Assembly (NCBI GenBank): GCA_001051155.2 | Contig: JYIP02000008.1 | Span: 434,001 to 498,000, forward strand | DNA length: 64,000 nt | Origin: Chrysoporthe austroafricana | Lineage: Eukaryota > Ascomycota > Sordariomycetes > Diaporthales > Cryphonectriaceae | Reading direction: 5' to 3' | Shown here: piece after piece, positions 21,366 through 31,901 of the stretch | How positions within the stretch are numbered: the first letter of the stretch is position 1 | Layout of the letters: every line of letters begins with the position of its first letter | Program-made: the position numbers and the translations under genes | The notes under the pieces: generated by a model | What the model was told of the DNA's origin: nothing | Databases searched by the model: none | What the model saw: the letters and a program-made list of their open reading frames with translations, nothing else

Positions 21366-24300
21366 ATGGGTGTCCAAGGCCTCTGGCAGGTCCTCTCCCC
21401 GTCGGCGCGCCCGACGAACCTCGCCACCCTCAACAAGAAGCGCCTGGCCGTCGACGCCTCCATCTGGATCTACCAGTTCCTCAAGGCCGTGCGCGACAAG
21501 GAGGGCAACGCCCTGCGCAACAGCCACGTCGTGGGCTTCTTCCGCCGCATCTGCAAGCTGCTGTGGTTCGGCATCAAGCCCGTCTTCGTCTTCGACGGCG
21601 GCGCCCCCGCCCTGAAGCGCGCCACGCTGCAGGGGCGCCGGCGCCGCCGCGAGGGCCGCCGCGAGGACGCCGTGCGCACCGCCGGCCGGCTGCTCGCCGT
21701 GCAGATGCGGCGCGCCGCGGAGGAGGAGGACCTCCGGCGGGAGGCGCGGTCGGGGCCGGGCGACGGGGGCGGGGGCGGGGACGGGGTGCCCGAGAGCGAG
21801 GCGCTGCCCGCCGTGGAGGACATGGTGTACGCCGAGGAGGCCCTCACGACCAAGCCCGAGCGGGAGAAGCAGCGCAAGTTCTTCCGCCAGGACCAGTACC
21901 ACCTGCCCGAGCTGGCGACGAGCATCGACCAGATGGGCCGCCCGGACGACCCGCGGATCATGAGCGTCGAGGAGCTGGAGGAGTACGCGCGCCAGTTCAA
22001 CAGCGGCGAGGACGTGAACCTGTACGACTTCGGCAAAATCGACTTCGACGGGGAGTTCTTCAAGTCGCTGCCGCCGGCGGACCGGTACAACATCCTCAAC
22101 GCGGCGCGGGTGCGGAGCCGGCTCCGGATGGGCCTGAGCAAGGAGCAGCTGGAGGTCATGTTCCCGAACCGGATGGACTTCTCGAGGTTCCAGATCGAGC
22201 GCGTCCAGGAGCGGAACCGGCTCACCCAGAGGCTCATGTATGAATTGAACATGGGGGGCGTGGATCTCACGATCGCTGGGGGCGGGCGGGTGGCGGGTGA
22301 GAGGAACAGGGAGTACATCCTCGTGAAGAACGACGGCGTCGAGGGAGGCTACGCCCTTGGCGTTCTCACGCAGGAGAAGGACATCGGCGAGAGGCACAAG
22401 CCGATTGATGTCGATGCGCTGCAGCTCAGGTTTGCGGCGAAAGACGAGGAGGAGGATGACTGGGAGGACGACGAGGAATTCGAAGATGTGCCCATTGAGG
22501 GCGTGAACCGGCTCCCGAAACCCAGAGCGACTCGACAACGCCCGCAAAACGAGGATTCGCTTTTTGTGGACGATGACGAAGACTCTGACGAACTGTTCGC
22601 GGATCCAGGCCCTGAAGACCAGCTCATGGCAGATGAAGATGAGGACGTCGCAAGAGCAATAGAGATGTCTCTCAGAACGCAGCACGGCGCCGGAAAGGAG
22701 GCGGGAGGTGCTGAGGAGGATGACTTTGAGGACGTTCCGATGCCCCAGTGGGAGCAGAAGGCAGTCAACAACGTGCCCAAGCCCATAAGTTCTATCAGTG
22801 GGTCAATGGTAGCACACATTATCAACAACAGGGCCAATGCGGCCGTTCCGAAGAAGAAGCAGGTCGAAGACGACGACAGCGACAGTGATGGGGATCTCCA
22901 GGCGGCCTTAGCAGCTGCGAGAAGGAAAAAGAAAGCTGAGGCGCCAAAGCATGCACCGCCAGCTCCGATACAACCAAATGTAAAGAACCCTTTCGGTGGC
23001 CCGTTGCCATTCGAGAAGCTAGACTGGAGGACTTCCATATTTGAGAAGAGGCCGGAGCCGAAATCCGACGAGCAGGTCCTCAGAGAAGCAAACGACAAGG
23101 TCGCTGAGACCGGCGGAGGCTTCACAATCGAGATACCGGACGGCGAAGGACGGGCTGAACAGCAAGCCGACATGGAAGGCGGCTTCGAAAAGGAACTTGT
23201 GGAAGACGATGCACCGAGGCCTCTACCTCCGTGGATGGTTCACGACGATACAGATATCCGGGACAAGGTCAGGGACCAACAGCGTGCCCACAACGAGATC
23301 AACGTAGAGGATGAGAGTCTGGCCCGGGAACAAGAGCAGTTGTGGAGACGGCGGCGTCAGAATGAGATCGTTGAGATCGAGTCGTCTGACTCTGACGATG
23401 ACGTTGAGATCATAGACGCTCCACCACCAAAGTCTGTCTCACTTGCCAGATCAGGGGGCACGGCTGTCCCAAAGAGCCATCCTGCCGCAATTCCTTCACT
23501 TTCGAACGAGGTCCCTGCAGCCAGCGCCGAAGAGACACCCGCAGATTCTCAAAAAGCTGCTAGTCCAGCACGAGAAGACCAAAATGGGGTAACGAATACC
23601 CACGAGAAGACCACCTCACGCTCACCTTCTCCAGAGATGGAATTCGTGGATGTCGCAATACCGTCAGAGGAGCGTCCTGCAGAGCCCGCGGCGACTCAAG
23701 CTGGGATTCGGCAGGAGTCAGAAGAGCCAGTGTTTGAGGACGTTGACATACCGCAGCATGAAACTACTACGGAGCAGACTGCACCGGAAGCTGGACAACG
23801 AATGGAATCCGAAGAACCAGAATTCGAAGATGTCGTGCCCCCAACGCCACCAATAGCCCAGCAGGAAAGGATCGAGGGGTTGGCAGAGCTCCCCGACCCA
23901 GCTGAGGGCGATGACGACCTGTTTGCAGAAGGCGAGTACGACGAGTTCAGCGACCCTGAAGATGAGCAGCTCATGGCACAGCTGGCCGAAGAGGCCGAGG
24001 AGCACGCGCGCTTCGCGAGCGAGCTGAACAAAAAGCCGGCACACCAGAACCAAGAGGAGTACGAACGCGAGCTGCGCCAGCTGCGTAACCAGCAGAAGAA
24101 AGACAGGCGGGACGCCGACGAAGTGACCCAGATCATGGTGACCGAGTGCCAGGCCCTGCTGCGCCTGTTCGGCATCCCGTACATCACGGCGCCCATGGAG
24201 GCCGAGGCGCAGTGTGCCGAGCTTGTGTCCCTCGGCCTGGTGGACGGCATCGTGACGGACGACTCGGACATCTTCCTATTCGGCGGCACGCGCGTCTACA

Positions 24301-25202
24301 AGAACATGTTCAACAGCAACAAGCTGGTCGAGTGCTACCTGGCCGCGGACCTGGACAAGGAGCTCTCGCTCTCGCGCGAACAGCTCATCTCCATCGCGCA
24401 CCTCCTCGGGTCCGACTACACGGAGGGCATCCCCGGCATCGGCCCGGTGACGGCGGTGGAGATCCTGTCCGAGTTTCCCGGGCGCGAGGGGCTCGCACAC
24501 TTCAAGGAGTGGTGGACGGACGTGCAGTCCAACCCGAACCGCCCTAAGGAGGCAGACGCGGGCTCCGCCTTCCGGCGCAAGTTCCGCAAGAGCAACGCGG
24601 CCAAGGTCTTCCTCTCGCCCAGCTTCCCCTCCCCGGCCGTCTACGAGGCCTACCTCAAGCCGGACGTGGACCACGACCCGGAGCCGTTCCAGTGGGGCGT
24701 CCCCGACCTGGACGGGCTGCGGCGGTTCCTGATGGCCACGATCGGGTGGTCCCAGGAGCGCACGGACGAGGTGCTCGTGCCGGTGATCCGCGACATGAAC
24801 CGCAGGGAGATCGAGGGCACGCAGAGCAACATCACAAGGTACTTTGAGGGGAGCGTCGGCGTCGGCGCGAAGGAGGCCTTCGCGCCGAGGCAGAGGGCCA
24901 AGGGGAGCAGGCGGATGGCGGCCGCTGTGGACAGGCTGAGGGCGCATACGGGGAAGGGGAGCCTCCCCGCCGTCGAGGAGAGCGGCGGGGAGGCTGCCGC
25001 CGGCTCGTCCTCGAAGACCAACGGCCATGGTGCCGGTCGGAAGCGCAAGGCACGCGCTGCGGCCGTGGCGGATAGCGATGACGACGATCCGAATGACCGT
25101 GATGATGACTTCGTGGACGAGGGTGAGCAAGGGGCGTCGAATGGAAACGGTGGACGGAAGAAGGCAAGGGGAAAGGGGAAGGGAAGGAGGGCAAAGGCGT
25201 AG
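21366..25202 (+). CDS. RAD2: XPG/Rad2 structure-specific endonuclease
   Basis: Intronless ORF of 1278 residues. The N-terminal nuclease half opens MGVQGLWQVLSPSARP with catalytic-type Asp30 (LAVDASIW) and Asp77 (VFVFDGGAP); the internal half (about residues 915-1060) has MEAEAQCAEL, TDDSDIFLFGG and GSDYTEGIPGIGPV, the H2TH region. The two halves are separated by about 800 mostly acidic, disordered residues, as in XPG/Rad2 and unlike FEN1 or Exo1. QSNITRYF at residue 1153 fits a PCNA-interacting PIP box, and the tail is Lys/Arg-rich (RKRKAR, KKARGKGKGRR), a likely nuclear signal. The enzyme makes the 3' incision in nucleotide excision repair with TFIIH. It is intact, with all expected acidic residues seen. 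Confidence 0.95.
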   Translation: MGVQGLWQVLSPSARPTNLATLNKKRLAVDASIWIYQFLKAVRDKEGNALRNSHVVGFFRRICKLLWFGIKPVFVFDGGAPALKRATLQGRRRRREGRREDAVRTAGRLLAVQMRRAAEEEDLRREARSGPGDGGGGGDGVPESEALPAVEDMVYAEEALTTKPEREKQRKFFRQDQYHLPELATSIDQMGRPDDPRIMSVEELEEYARQFNSGEDVNLYDFGKIDFDGEFFKSLPPADRYNILNAARVRSRLRMGLSKEQLEVMFPNRMDFSRFQIERVQERNRLTQRLMYELNMGGVDLTIAGGGRVAGERNREYILVKNDGVEGGYALGVLTQEKDIGERHKPIDVDALQLRFAAKDEEEDDWEDDEEFEDVPIEGVNRLPKPRATRQRPQNEDSLFVDDDEDSDELFADPGPEDQLMADEDEDVARAIEMSLRTQHGAGKEAGGAEEDDFEDVPMPQWEQKAVNNVPKPISSISGSMVAHIINNRANAAVPKKKQVEDDDSDSDGDLQAALAAARRKKKAEAPKHAPPAPIQPNVKNPFGGPLPFEKLDWRTSIFEKRPEPKSDEQVLREANDKVAETGGGFTIEIPDGEGRAEQQADMEGGFEKELVEDDAPRPLPPWMVHDDTDIRDKVRDQQRAHNEINVEDESLAREQEQLWRRRRQNEIVEIESSDSDDDVEIIDAPPPKSVSLARSGGTAVPKSHPAAIPSLSNEVPAASAEETPADSQKAASPAREDQNGVTNTHEKTTSRSPSPEMEFVDVAIPSEERPAEPAATQAGIRQESEEPVFEDVDIPQHETTTEQTAPEAGQRMESEEPEFEDVVPPTPPIAQQERIEGLAELPDPAEGDDDLFAEGEYDEFSDPEDEQLMAQLAEEAEEHARFASELNKKPAHQNQEEYERELRQLRNQQKKDRRDADEVTQIMVTECQALLRLFGIPYITAPMEAEAQCAELVSLGLVDGIVTDDSDIFLFGGTRVYKNMFNSNKLVECYLAADLDKELSLSREQLISIAHLLGSDYTEGIPGIGPVTAVEILSEFPGREGLAHFKEWWTDVQSNPNRPKEADAGSAFRRKFRKSNAAKVFLSPSFPSPAVYEAYLKPDVDHDPEPFQWGVPDLDGLRRFLMATIGWSQERTDEVLVPVIRDMNRREIEGTQSNITRYFEGSVGVGAKEAFAPRQRAKGSRRMAAAVDRLRAHTGKGSLPAVEESGGEAAAGSSSKTNGHGAGRKRKARAAAVADSDDDDPNDRDDDFVDEGEQGASNGNGGRKKARGKGKGRRAKA

Positions 25203-25867
25203 AGCCGGCATCATCTACATCAGACATGTAGCATGCACACATCTCCTGAGCTTATAGATGCCGAATGAGATACCATATTTGAGTCTACTCAATTTGTCTA
25301 CATGAACTATGAGGAACAGCAGCTGGCTCTTATATCAAGGACCTGCTAACTAGTCGACCCTACAGTCGCTCCAAGACAAGATGAGGCAGACCAGAAGAGG
25401 GCAAAGCAGGAGTGCATAGTAAGTAATTACTATCTCCTTCTCAACCTCTCGCCTCGGCTTACATAAGCGCCAGAACCCACCCGAGCTCCAGCCCCGGCGG
25501 GCCTGATTGGCGAATTACAGGGCGTCCGACCTCTCCCGAGCTCCATTGGATTTTTTCCCGTTGCTGACCTCGCCTTGGCCTCAGCGTCCATCGCCCCCGT
25601 ATCGAAAAGCTGTAGCGTCGACCAACCTCCCATCACACGAACCCGATCGCGCCCCCCCGGAGGCTCTCCATCTCCACTCCCGACCGACACAGTCGAAAAC
25701 GAGGGCCAGCCCCCTTCGAGCCTCCAGCGAGCGGAAACAACAGAAGCAGAGAGCACAGTCCGAGAGAGAGAGCAGAGGGATTTTTTCTTTTCTTTCCCTT
25801 ATCGTCCCTTGCCCGGCCGCCGTCGTCAGATCACCAGACCATCACCACCACCAACACAGCCGCGACA
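25203..25867. other. spacer between RAD2 and ATP20
   Basis: No gene supported. The first half is AT-richer (RAD2 3' flank); the second half is pyrimidine/GA-rich leading to ATP20, including a short GA run near 25760-25775. Confidence 0.5.
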
Positions 25868-26737
25868 ATGTCCTCCGCCCTCGCACGCCCGCTCCTGCGG
25901 CGGCCCCTGCAGCCGCTGCGCAGCGCCGCCGCCCGCCGCCTCGAGAGCACCGCGTCCTCGGGCGCGCAGAAGGCCGCCGAGGGCGCCAAGAGCGCCGCCG
26001 GCGAGTACAAGGCCAAGGCCGCCGAGGGCCTGTCGCGCGTCACCTCCGCCGCGGGGCCCGCGATCGCCGGCGCCGCGAAGGGCGTCTCGAGCGCCCTGGG
26101 CAGGGTGGGCGGCCGTACGGGAAGGCTGGTTGCCTTTGTTGAGCGTATGTTCACACTCTTTTTTCCCGAGACGGGGACGGGATGAGAAAGGAGAGAGGTT
26201 TTCGGGAGGGTGTCACCGGTGAAAGACGGGACACGAAGTCGGTTGCGAAGGGAAGGGGGAAAAGGCGTGCGCTGGTTGCTGACGATATGTCTTTTCCCGA
26301 ACAGGCCAGGTTCCTTTCGTCGTCTACTACAGCAAGGTCGGTCTCGAGCTGGGCAAGCTGGTGTTCAGGGGCCAGAAGATGGATCCTCCGTAAGTCCCAC
26401 CCGGCGAGAGAAGCCCAAGTCGCCCCCCGGAAGCATCGTGCGGCAGACAAAGCTGACCGCGGCGCCGCGTCCCCGCAGCTCCGTCGCCACCTTCCAGAGC
26501 TACTTCAACCGCGCCCTGAGCGCCCTCAAGAACCCCGGCACCCTCCTCCAGTCGACCGCCTCCAGCGCCGCGGCCACCCCGTCATCAGCCTTCTCGCGCC
26601 TCCAGAACATCTCGCGCGCGCAGGTCGTGGGTGGCGGCGTCCTGCTCGCCGAGGTGCTGGGCTTCTTCACCGTCGGCGAGATGATCGGCCGCTTCAAGCT
26701 GATCGGGTACCACGGCGCGCAGGAGCACCACCACTAG
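25868..26737 (+). CDS. ATP20: Mitochondrial F1Fo-ATP synthase subunit g, 3 exons
   Basis: Exons 25868-26144, 26305-26389 and 26479-26737 give 206 residues. Exon 1 encodes an Arg/Ala-rich amphipathic start (ALARPLLRRPLQPLRSAAAR), a plausible mitochondrial targeting sequence. Across intron 1 the protein reads VERQVPFVVYYSKVGLELGK, and across intron 2 GQKMDPPSVATFQSYF, both characteristic of Atp20. The C-terminal hydrophobic segment (VVGGGVLLAEVLGFFTVGEM) is the single membrane span and includes a GxxxG-like motif (GGGVLLAEVLG) of the type used for ATP-synthase dimerisation. Subunit g acts in the Fo sector with subunit e to dimerise the complex and shape cristae. Introns are 160 and 89 nt with canonical ends. 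Confidence 0.92.
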
Positions 26738-27273
26738 GTGCTCTCCGGCGTCTAGGCGCGGGTGGTCACGGGTGACTGGCTGGATGCTGCGCGGAGAGGA
26801 TTTTGTTTGACGAGGCGGAACACCGAAGTCATCAATGCGTGGTGGAAGGGGGTTCCTGATAATGCTTGATGGGAGAGCCAGCTCGGCATCATAGACATCT
26901 CCAGAGTTGGCGGACACAATCTCATTCGCGATCCAGAAAAGTTACGGAGTATAGAGAGAGGGTCAAGCATAGATGGCATGGAGCCCCAGGATGGGCATGG
27001 CCTCGTTACGATTTGCACCGTCATCCCCCCAAGAAGCTGCGTCATTTTGTCCCAGCGCGTATAGGGCCCGGGCCATATCGGCTGAGCGGAGGCAAAGCTG
27101 TTTTCTGTGGGCTTGGTCCGCAAATGCGTGCGTGGTATCTACAAACCCACCCTGGCTGGCTCTTTGTATATCCCGGGGTTTTCCTCTTGCGGAGAGCCCC
27201 CAAGAACTATCTCATTTGTATCATGTACCATCAATATCACATCAAGCTTCTGCTTCATGACCGAAAGAGGGAA

Positions 27274-27297
27274 AGAGAGAGAGAGAGAGAGAGAGAA
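27274..27297. repeat. (GA)n microsatellite
   Basis: About 11 GA units in spacer downstream of ATP20. Confidence 0.85.
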
Positions 27298-29289
27298 AAG
27301 CCAGTTCCAGAGGCGCAGGGGATCTCGAGCCAGCTCAAGGTCGGTGACCGCGACAGCTCGTATACCTGTTCGCCGCTGGAGACCAGCACCCGGAGACAGT
27401 CCCATGTATGGATGGGCCTTGTAGATTCGCAGCTACGGACCCTCCGGCAGACTCTCACCGATGGCACGGGGATATAGAGGCGCTCCGCGACCAGATTTAG
27501 AATTAAGCTTCTGATGCGTCCACCGTTTGTGGGTCGGAGCCAGGGAGGTTCTCCCCCAGCTTGATCGGGGCGCCGTCCGCGGCAAGGCGTCTCCGCGACA
27601 GTTAGCTGTTGTAACTCTGTGTCCACGAGAGGAGGGCTGCCAAGAAGGGGCCTTGGGGGGAGCCGAGTGGTCACCAGGTCCGCGCTCACTATCCGTACCA
27701 GATGGACGTCGGGACGGGGACAGGGTGGACTGGTCTACAGTTATGGTAGGCCTGCGAACATGGTAGAGCTTTTATCCGTACCGACTACTCTCAGGTGCTA
27801 CGTGGGATGTCAGGGATGTGTGTAGATATATACCTCAGCGACGGTAAAGGAGACGGTCACGCAATGTTGACCTTGTCGTGACCGAGTCACGCTGGCCTGC
27901 TGGGCTCGATTAAGTCCTGAGAAGACCATGGTCAAGACAAGCACAGGCAGTCCCCGAAAGCATCTTGTCGGGGGCCCGGTGCGGTTGCAACGGTATGCAC
28001 ATCTCACAGGACCACCCCGCCAGACGAGAATTATCTTGCATACGGCTTTCCCTAGAGCTGGGGCTGCATATAATAAATAGTATAGTAACCTTGATAGTGG
28101 TGGGCGTGGGCCCGGTCCACTCGCGCTGCTATTGGATCGCGGTCTAGGCAGCAAGACATGAGACGCCGCATGGCAAGGGCGCAGCAAGAGGCTCCCGAGA
28201 ACCTCAACGAGGCCGCCAGGGCTGCACCATGCCGCCCGGACATCCTTTTCTCCCTCTCGAAAAAGGAGAAGCCAAAGCGGGGCTGCCTGCGAGGCTGCAG
28301 GGCTGCTGGGCCGTGACCAGGGCGACCCATCCGCGTGTTTGAGACCAGGGCCGACGACCGCGAAGATCATGGCCTGTTCGCGACGGATGGCGTGGTGGAC
28401 ATGCCGTTGTGCGGCGTCTGCCCTCTTCTGCAGCCTGCGTCCTTGTGGAGAGAAGGTTGCATGGGCCCAAGGCACTTCTGGCATGACAGGAAACACGCAA
28501 CATTGGGGGCCGACAGGCTAGCACCCGGGGGACAGTTCCTCGACCAGGAAGGACGCTCGACCGGCAGCCACAAGCGAGAACACGGGGCGGGTTCCCACCT
28601 CCCCTCGCCCCGGACGCCGTGCTGAGCATAATGATCCCCCTCTGGCAGGGGATGGGGGGAGGAGGAGCACGATTGTGAGGACGGGGCGGGCAGAGAGTGC
28701 CTGCGTAAGCCGGGGGGTGGTGGGCTTTCGGCCGGACCTCGTGGAGCGCGAGCAGCGACCCCTCTCCTCCCCGGTGTAGCCGAGAACGTCGACCTTCGCC
28801 GCACAGAGGCGGCCGAAACGTTGCAGCGAACATGTGCACGTCGCGGCTGGCCGTCCGTGCCTCCCTGCCCGTCAGGCTGTCGGGCACCGGGGGTGGAGGG
28901 GGGGCTGGCGTGCGTCGATGGTGTCGATGTTTTGCTTGCTCATCTGATCGCCCGCATATGCCGTTGGCTGCGCCTGCCCGCGTGAGGAAGAGGCGTGCAG
29001 CCACCCAGCAGAATGTCGACGCAAGCATGTCGGGCTCCGCTGTTTTTCCATATCGCTTTTTTTTCTTTTTCTGCCAGAGGGAGGGGGCTAAGCACGCGGC
29101 CTGGTCTGGGTCCGGCCGCGTGGTGGTAGCGGCCTGTTTCCTGGCCTCTCGAAGAACTGAGCTGCATGCTGAGTTGGCCTCGCATCCCATGTCACGATCT
29201 TGAATCGTGTAACCCGTGGGCACGCACGGCTGAGATCCCGATGGGGGTCCCAAGAACATGGCAGGCATAGCATGTTCGTCGTCATCATC

Positions 29290-29325
29290 GCGGCCGGAAG
29301 CGCGGCCGGAAGCGCGGCCAGAAAG
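29290..29325. repeat. 12-bp tandem repeat, three copies
   Basis: Unit GCGGCCGGAAGC, two perfect copies and a third with two changes. Confidence 0.8.
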
Positions 29326-30415
29326 GCGGCTAGCTACCAGCCGCATAAAGCATCAAACACGAGCAGTTGAGCCAGGCGGACTGCGGTAGTGCCGTTCAGG
29401 GGTAAGGCACAACGGTGAATGTGTTCGTCACCCGAGGCCAGCTACGGAAGCAGGTCAACAACCAGGATGTAGGGAGGAGCAAGCTGTGTCGTTGTATTGG
29501 TCGACCTACGAAGCCTCGGACCCAACAGATCAGAGCGATCACTTCATGTAGGGGGTCAATTTCGGAAGGGCGGGACCCAAGCTCCAAGAAGAACACAGAA
29601 GCCGGCGGTCGAACTGAAGTGAAGAATAGGGGGCTTGACCCTTATGCGTAGTACCTGAACTTCTGTCCTGTCCTGACCTTCCTGCCCGTTCCGATAGCCT
29701 ATTACAACCCATCTAACGCATGTCGGAAGTATTGGCGAGCGCCACTGCCCGATCTATATTGCATCACATCAAATCAGGACGAAATCCTACCCGACGCATT
29801 CATGGTGAGCCTCGTAATATTTGGCAGAAGTAGAAATCTGAGAACGAGGTGGAGGCCAGTGACCGCAGAGGTCAGTCGGTCCGTCCCAAATGAGATTGAG
29901 GTCCAAAGAACTGATAGGACATTTCAAAATTCGCAGCTGCCGCCGCAAAGTAGCTTGAGGTCGATCCGAAGCCAGAGGGTGATTCTGCTGGAAGGACACG
30001 GACGCCAGAGCCATGCTCAGATTTGTGCGGTGTACATGAACAGAGGGCTAATCGACGTAAGGGGAAAGTGTATAAATCGCTTGCTGGTCATTGCCAGTGA
30101 GGTATCGGCTATTTGAGCCGCGCATTAATCATTGGGGGCTGGTCCTGCTGCGTTGCGGCCCGTCCGCCCCCAGGAGACGGTGTGATAAGACGAGCGGGCC
30201 GCAGCTGTAGCGGCCTGCATCAGTGTTGGTGCCCCGGAGCCACACCGCGTCGAAGCCCTAGGGACCAACCTTGACGTCAAGTTGTCGCTTGGCAAGGATC
30301 GGGTCGCTCGCAGCCTGATGCAAGCCTCATGGGGGGTGGTCTTTCGAATCTGAGAATGTAGCGCCAAGACGTCCGCAGAGTCGAGGCCGCGGCAAGAGGT
30401 GATCAGGGAGACAAC

Positions 30416-31901
30416 TCATCGATGGTTGGTTTGGGGCCGCTTCGCAGTCCAGACGTATCTGCCTTGGCGTTAGTAACCCTCTGCATGCGGGTCTTGCTGA
30501 CGGTGGTTAGGGGACTCACAGCCTGCAGTATGAGGTATTTGTCCTATCGCCGATCTCCCTTAGCACCTCCCGCTCGAGGGCCTGTACTTGCTCTGGTGTC
30601 CAGTGCTTTATCCTAACGAGCGGAGCCAAGCTCATGCCCGAGAAGCCCTTGTGTAAACAGAGGTTAAACCACCGTCCTACGTCGACCTCATAAGGGCTCG
30701 TAGAGCCTCCATTGACACGCACGCGGATGACTTCTTGCTTGATGTCAGTGAAGCCAACACTGGATAGCAACTGCATCGTGGCCTGGGGATCCATCCGTAA
30801 AGGGAGCCCCGCGCGATCCATTGCGTCCAGGAGCTCGTCAGCCCAGTATCTCAGGCGGCTGGAGACCGGTCCGTTATCGTTCCTGAAATCCCAATCGATC
30901 TCCACGTGCTCGAACCACCCGGACCCTGGAACCAAATGCCTGCTCAACATGTTAGAACTGCGCATTGGGCTTCATGACGTTATGGTTAATGTGTACCGAA
31001 ACACTTGGCTGTAGAGTCGTGGCCATGACGTAATGCCTCCAGCGATCATGCGCGTGTGGATGAGATCCCACGAGCCCTCTCCGGCTTCTTGGGGCCATGG
31101 CTCTTCGATGTTCATGAATTTGAGCTCGACGTTTGGATAGATACTGCTAAGGTCAGCCGGAAAAGCCGAACATCCTGGGGCGGGAGGGCAACACAGACTC
31201 TGCAGGTTGCATATCGAGACATGAATCGTATCCCCTCACGCAGCTAGGCCTAAATCTGTGCTCGACAGCATCCCAGAATTTTCTATTTAGGCATAACGTA
31301 TCAGCAAGACTCCATGAGACCTCCGAGCATGCAACCTACTTGGCCACATCGAGAACCCATATGCCCGTTCCAAATCCGAGATCAAGAATCTAGACGGCCG
31401 ATTAATACATGCAAGACGTGGGCACTCTGGGGCAGCAAGGCCTACCCTGGGATTTGCAGGTGCCCTGTTCGGATCATCCAGGTCCAAAACGTGCGGGCTG
31501 CACAACTTGTAATTCCGCGCCACAAGGAAGAATTTGTGCATGGCGTCGATTCGGTCCATCTCGGTCTGGAAGTATGTCACGCGTTGGTATCTCGACCGTA
31601 CGAGCATCAACGTGAGCAGGACAAGGACGCAACGGGAGCGCTCACCTCGTCTACTGGGAATAGATAATGTCCAGCGTGCCACCGGGAGTACTCGCGGCCA
31701 TTCTCGGAGTACTTTCCTTGGCCAGCGCCGTTCATGTGACCATGAGGAGGGCCCAGCGCGTAGCTACAGCGAGGTCAGTAAAATGCCAGGCCCCCCGGCG
31801 CTATCAGGATGGGAAGGGCCGCCTCCATCCCCTTCCCAGAAGCCAGGGATGGATGAAGAGTATTCGTACCCGTTGCCGTTGGTTGTCCCGTTTGTTGCCA
31901 T
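30416..31901 (-). CDS. LaeA/UMTA-like SAM-dependent methyltransferase, 8 exons
   Basis: Reconstructed by eye: exons (minus, 5' to 3') 31870-31901, 31646-31763, 31446-31565, 31340-31389, 31193-31255, 30997-31143, 30520-30939, 30416-30458; the sum is 993 nt, 330 residues, in frame throughout. Diagnostic pieces lie on either side of junctions: YSENGREYSRWHAGHYLFP, TEMDRIDAMHKFFLVA, ILDLGFGTGIWVLDVA (SAM motif I), SWDLIHTRMIAGGITSWPRL, then HLVPGSGWFEHVEIDWDF across intron 6 and YVWTAKRP as the terminal exon. Six introns have ordinary ends; the intron after exon 5 (31144-31192) needs a weak GTTGCC donor. Family members include LaeA and tailoring methyltransferases; the substrate is unknown. No biosynthetic gene is recognisable next to it, so it appears to be an orphan. 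Confidence 0.8.

Larger units (their letters stand above)
26738..30415. other. gene-poor stretch, left part
   Basis: 3.7 kb without a supported gene. It contains the GA tract at 27274-27297 and a short tandem 12-mer at 29290-29325. A 380-codon minus-strand frame (28204-29346) has the Pro/Arg/Ser composition expected of a chance ORF in GC-rich DNA and no recognisable domain. I saw no transposase or reverse-transcriptase motif. Confidence 0.5.

Noticed and set aside
28204..29346. 380-codon minus-strand ORF
   Set aside because: Composition is Arg/Pro/Ser/Gly noise typical of GC-rich DNA, with no domain and no conserved motif; overlapping frames on the other strand are equally long-lived.
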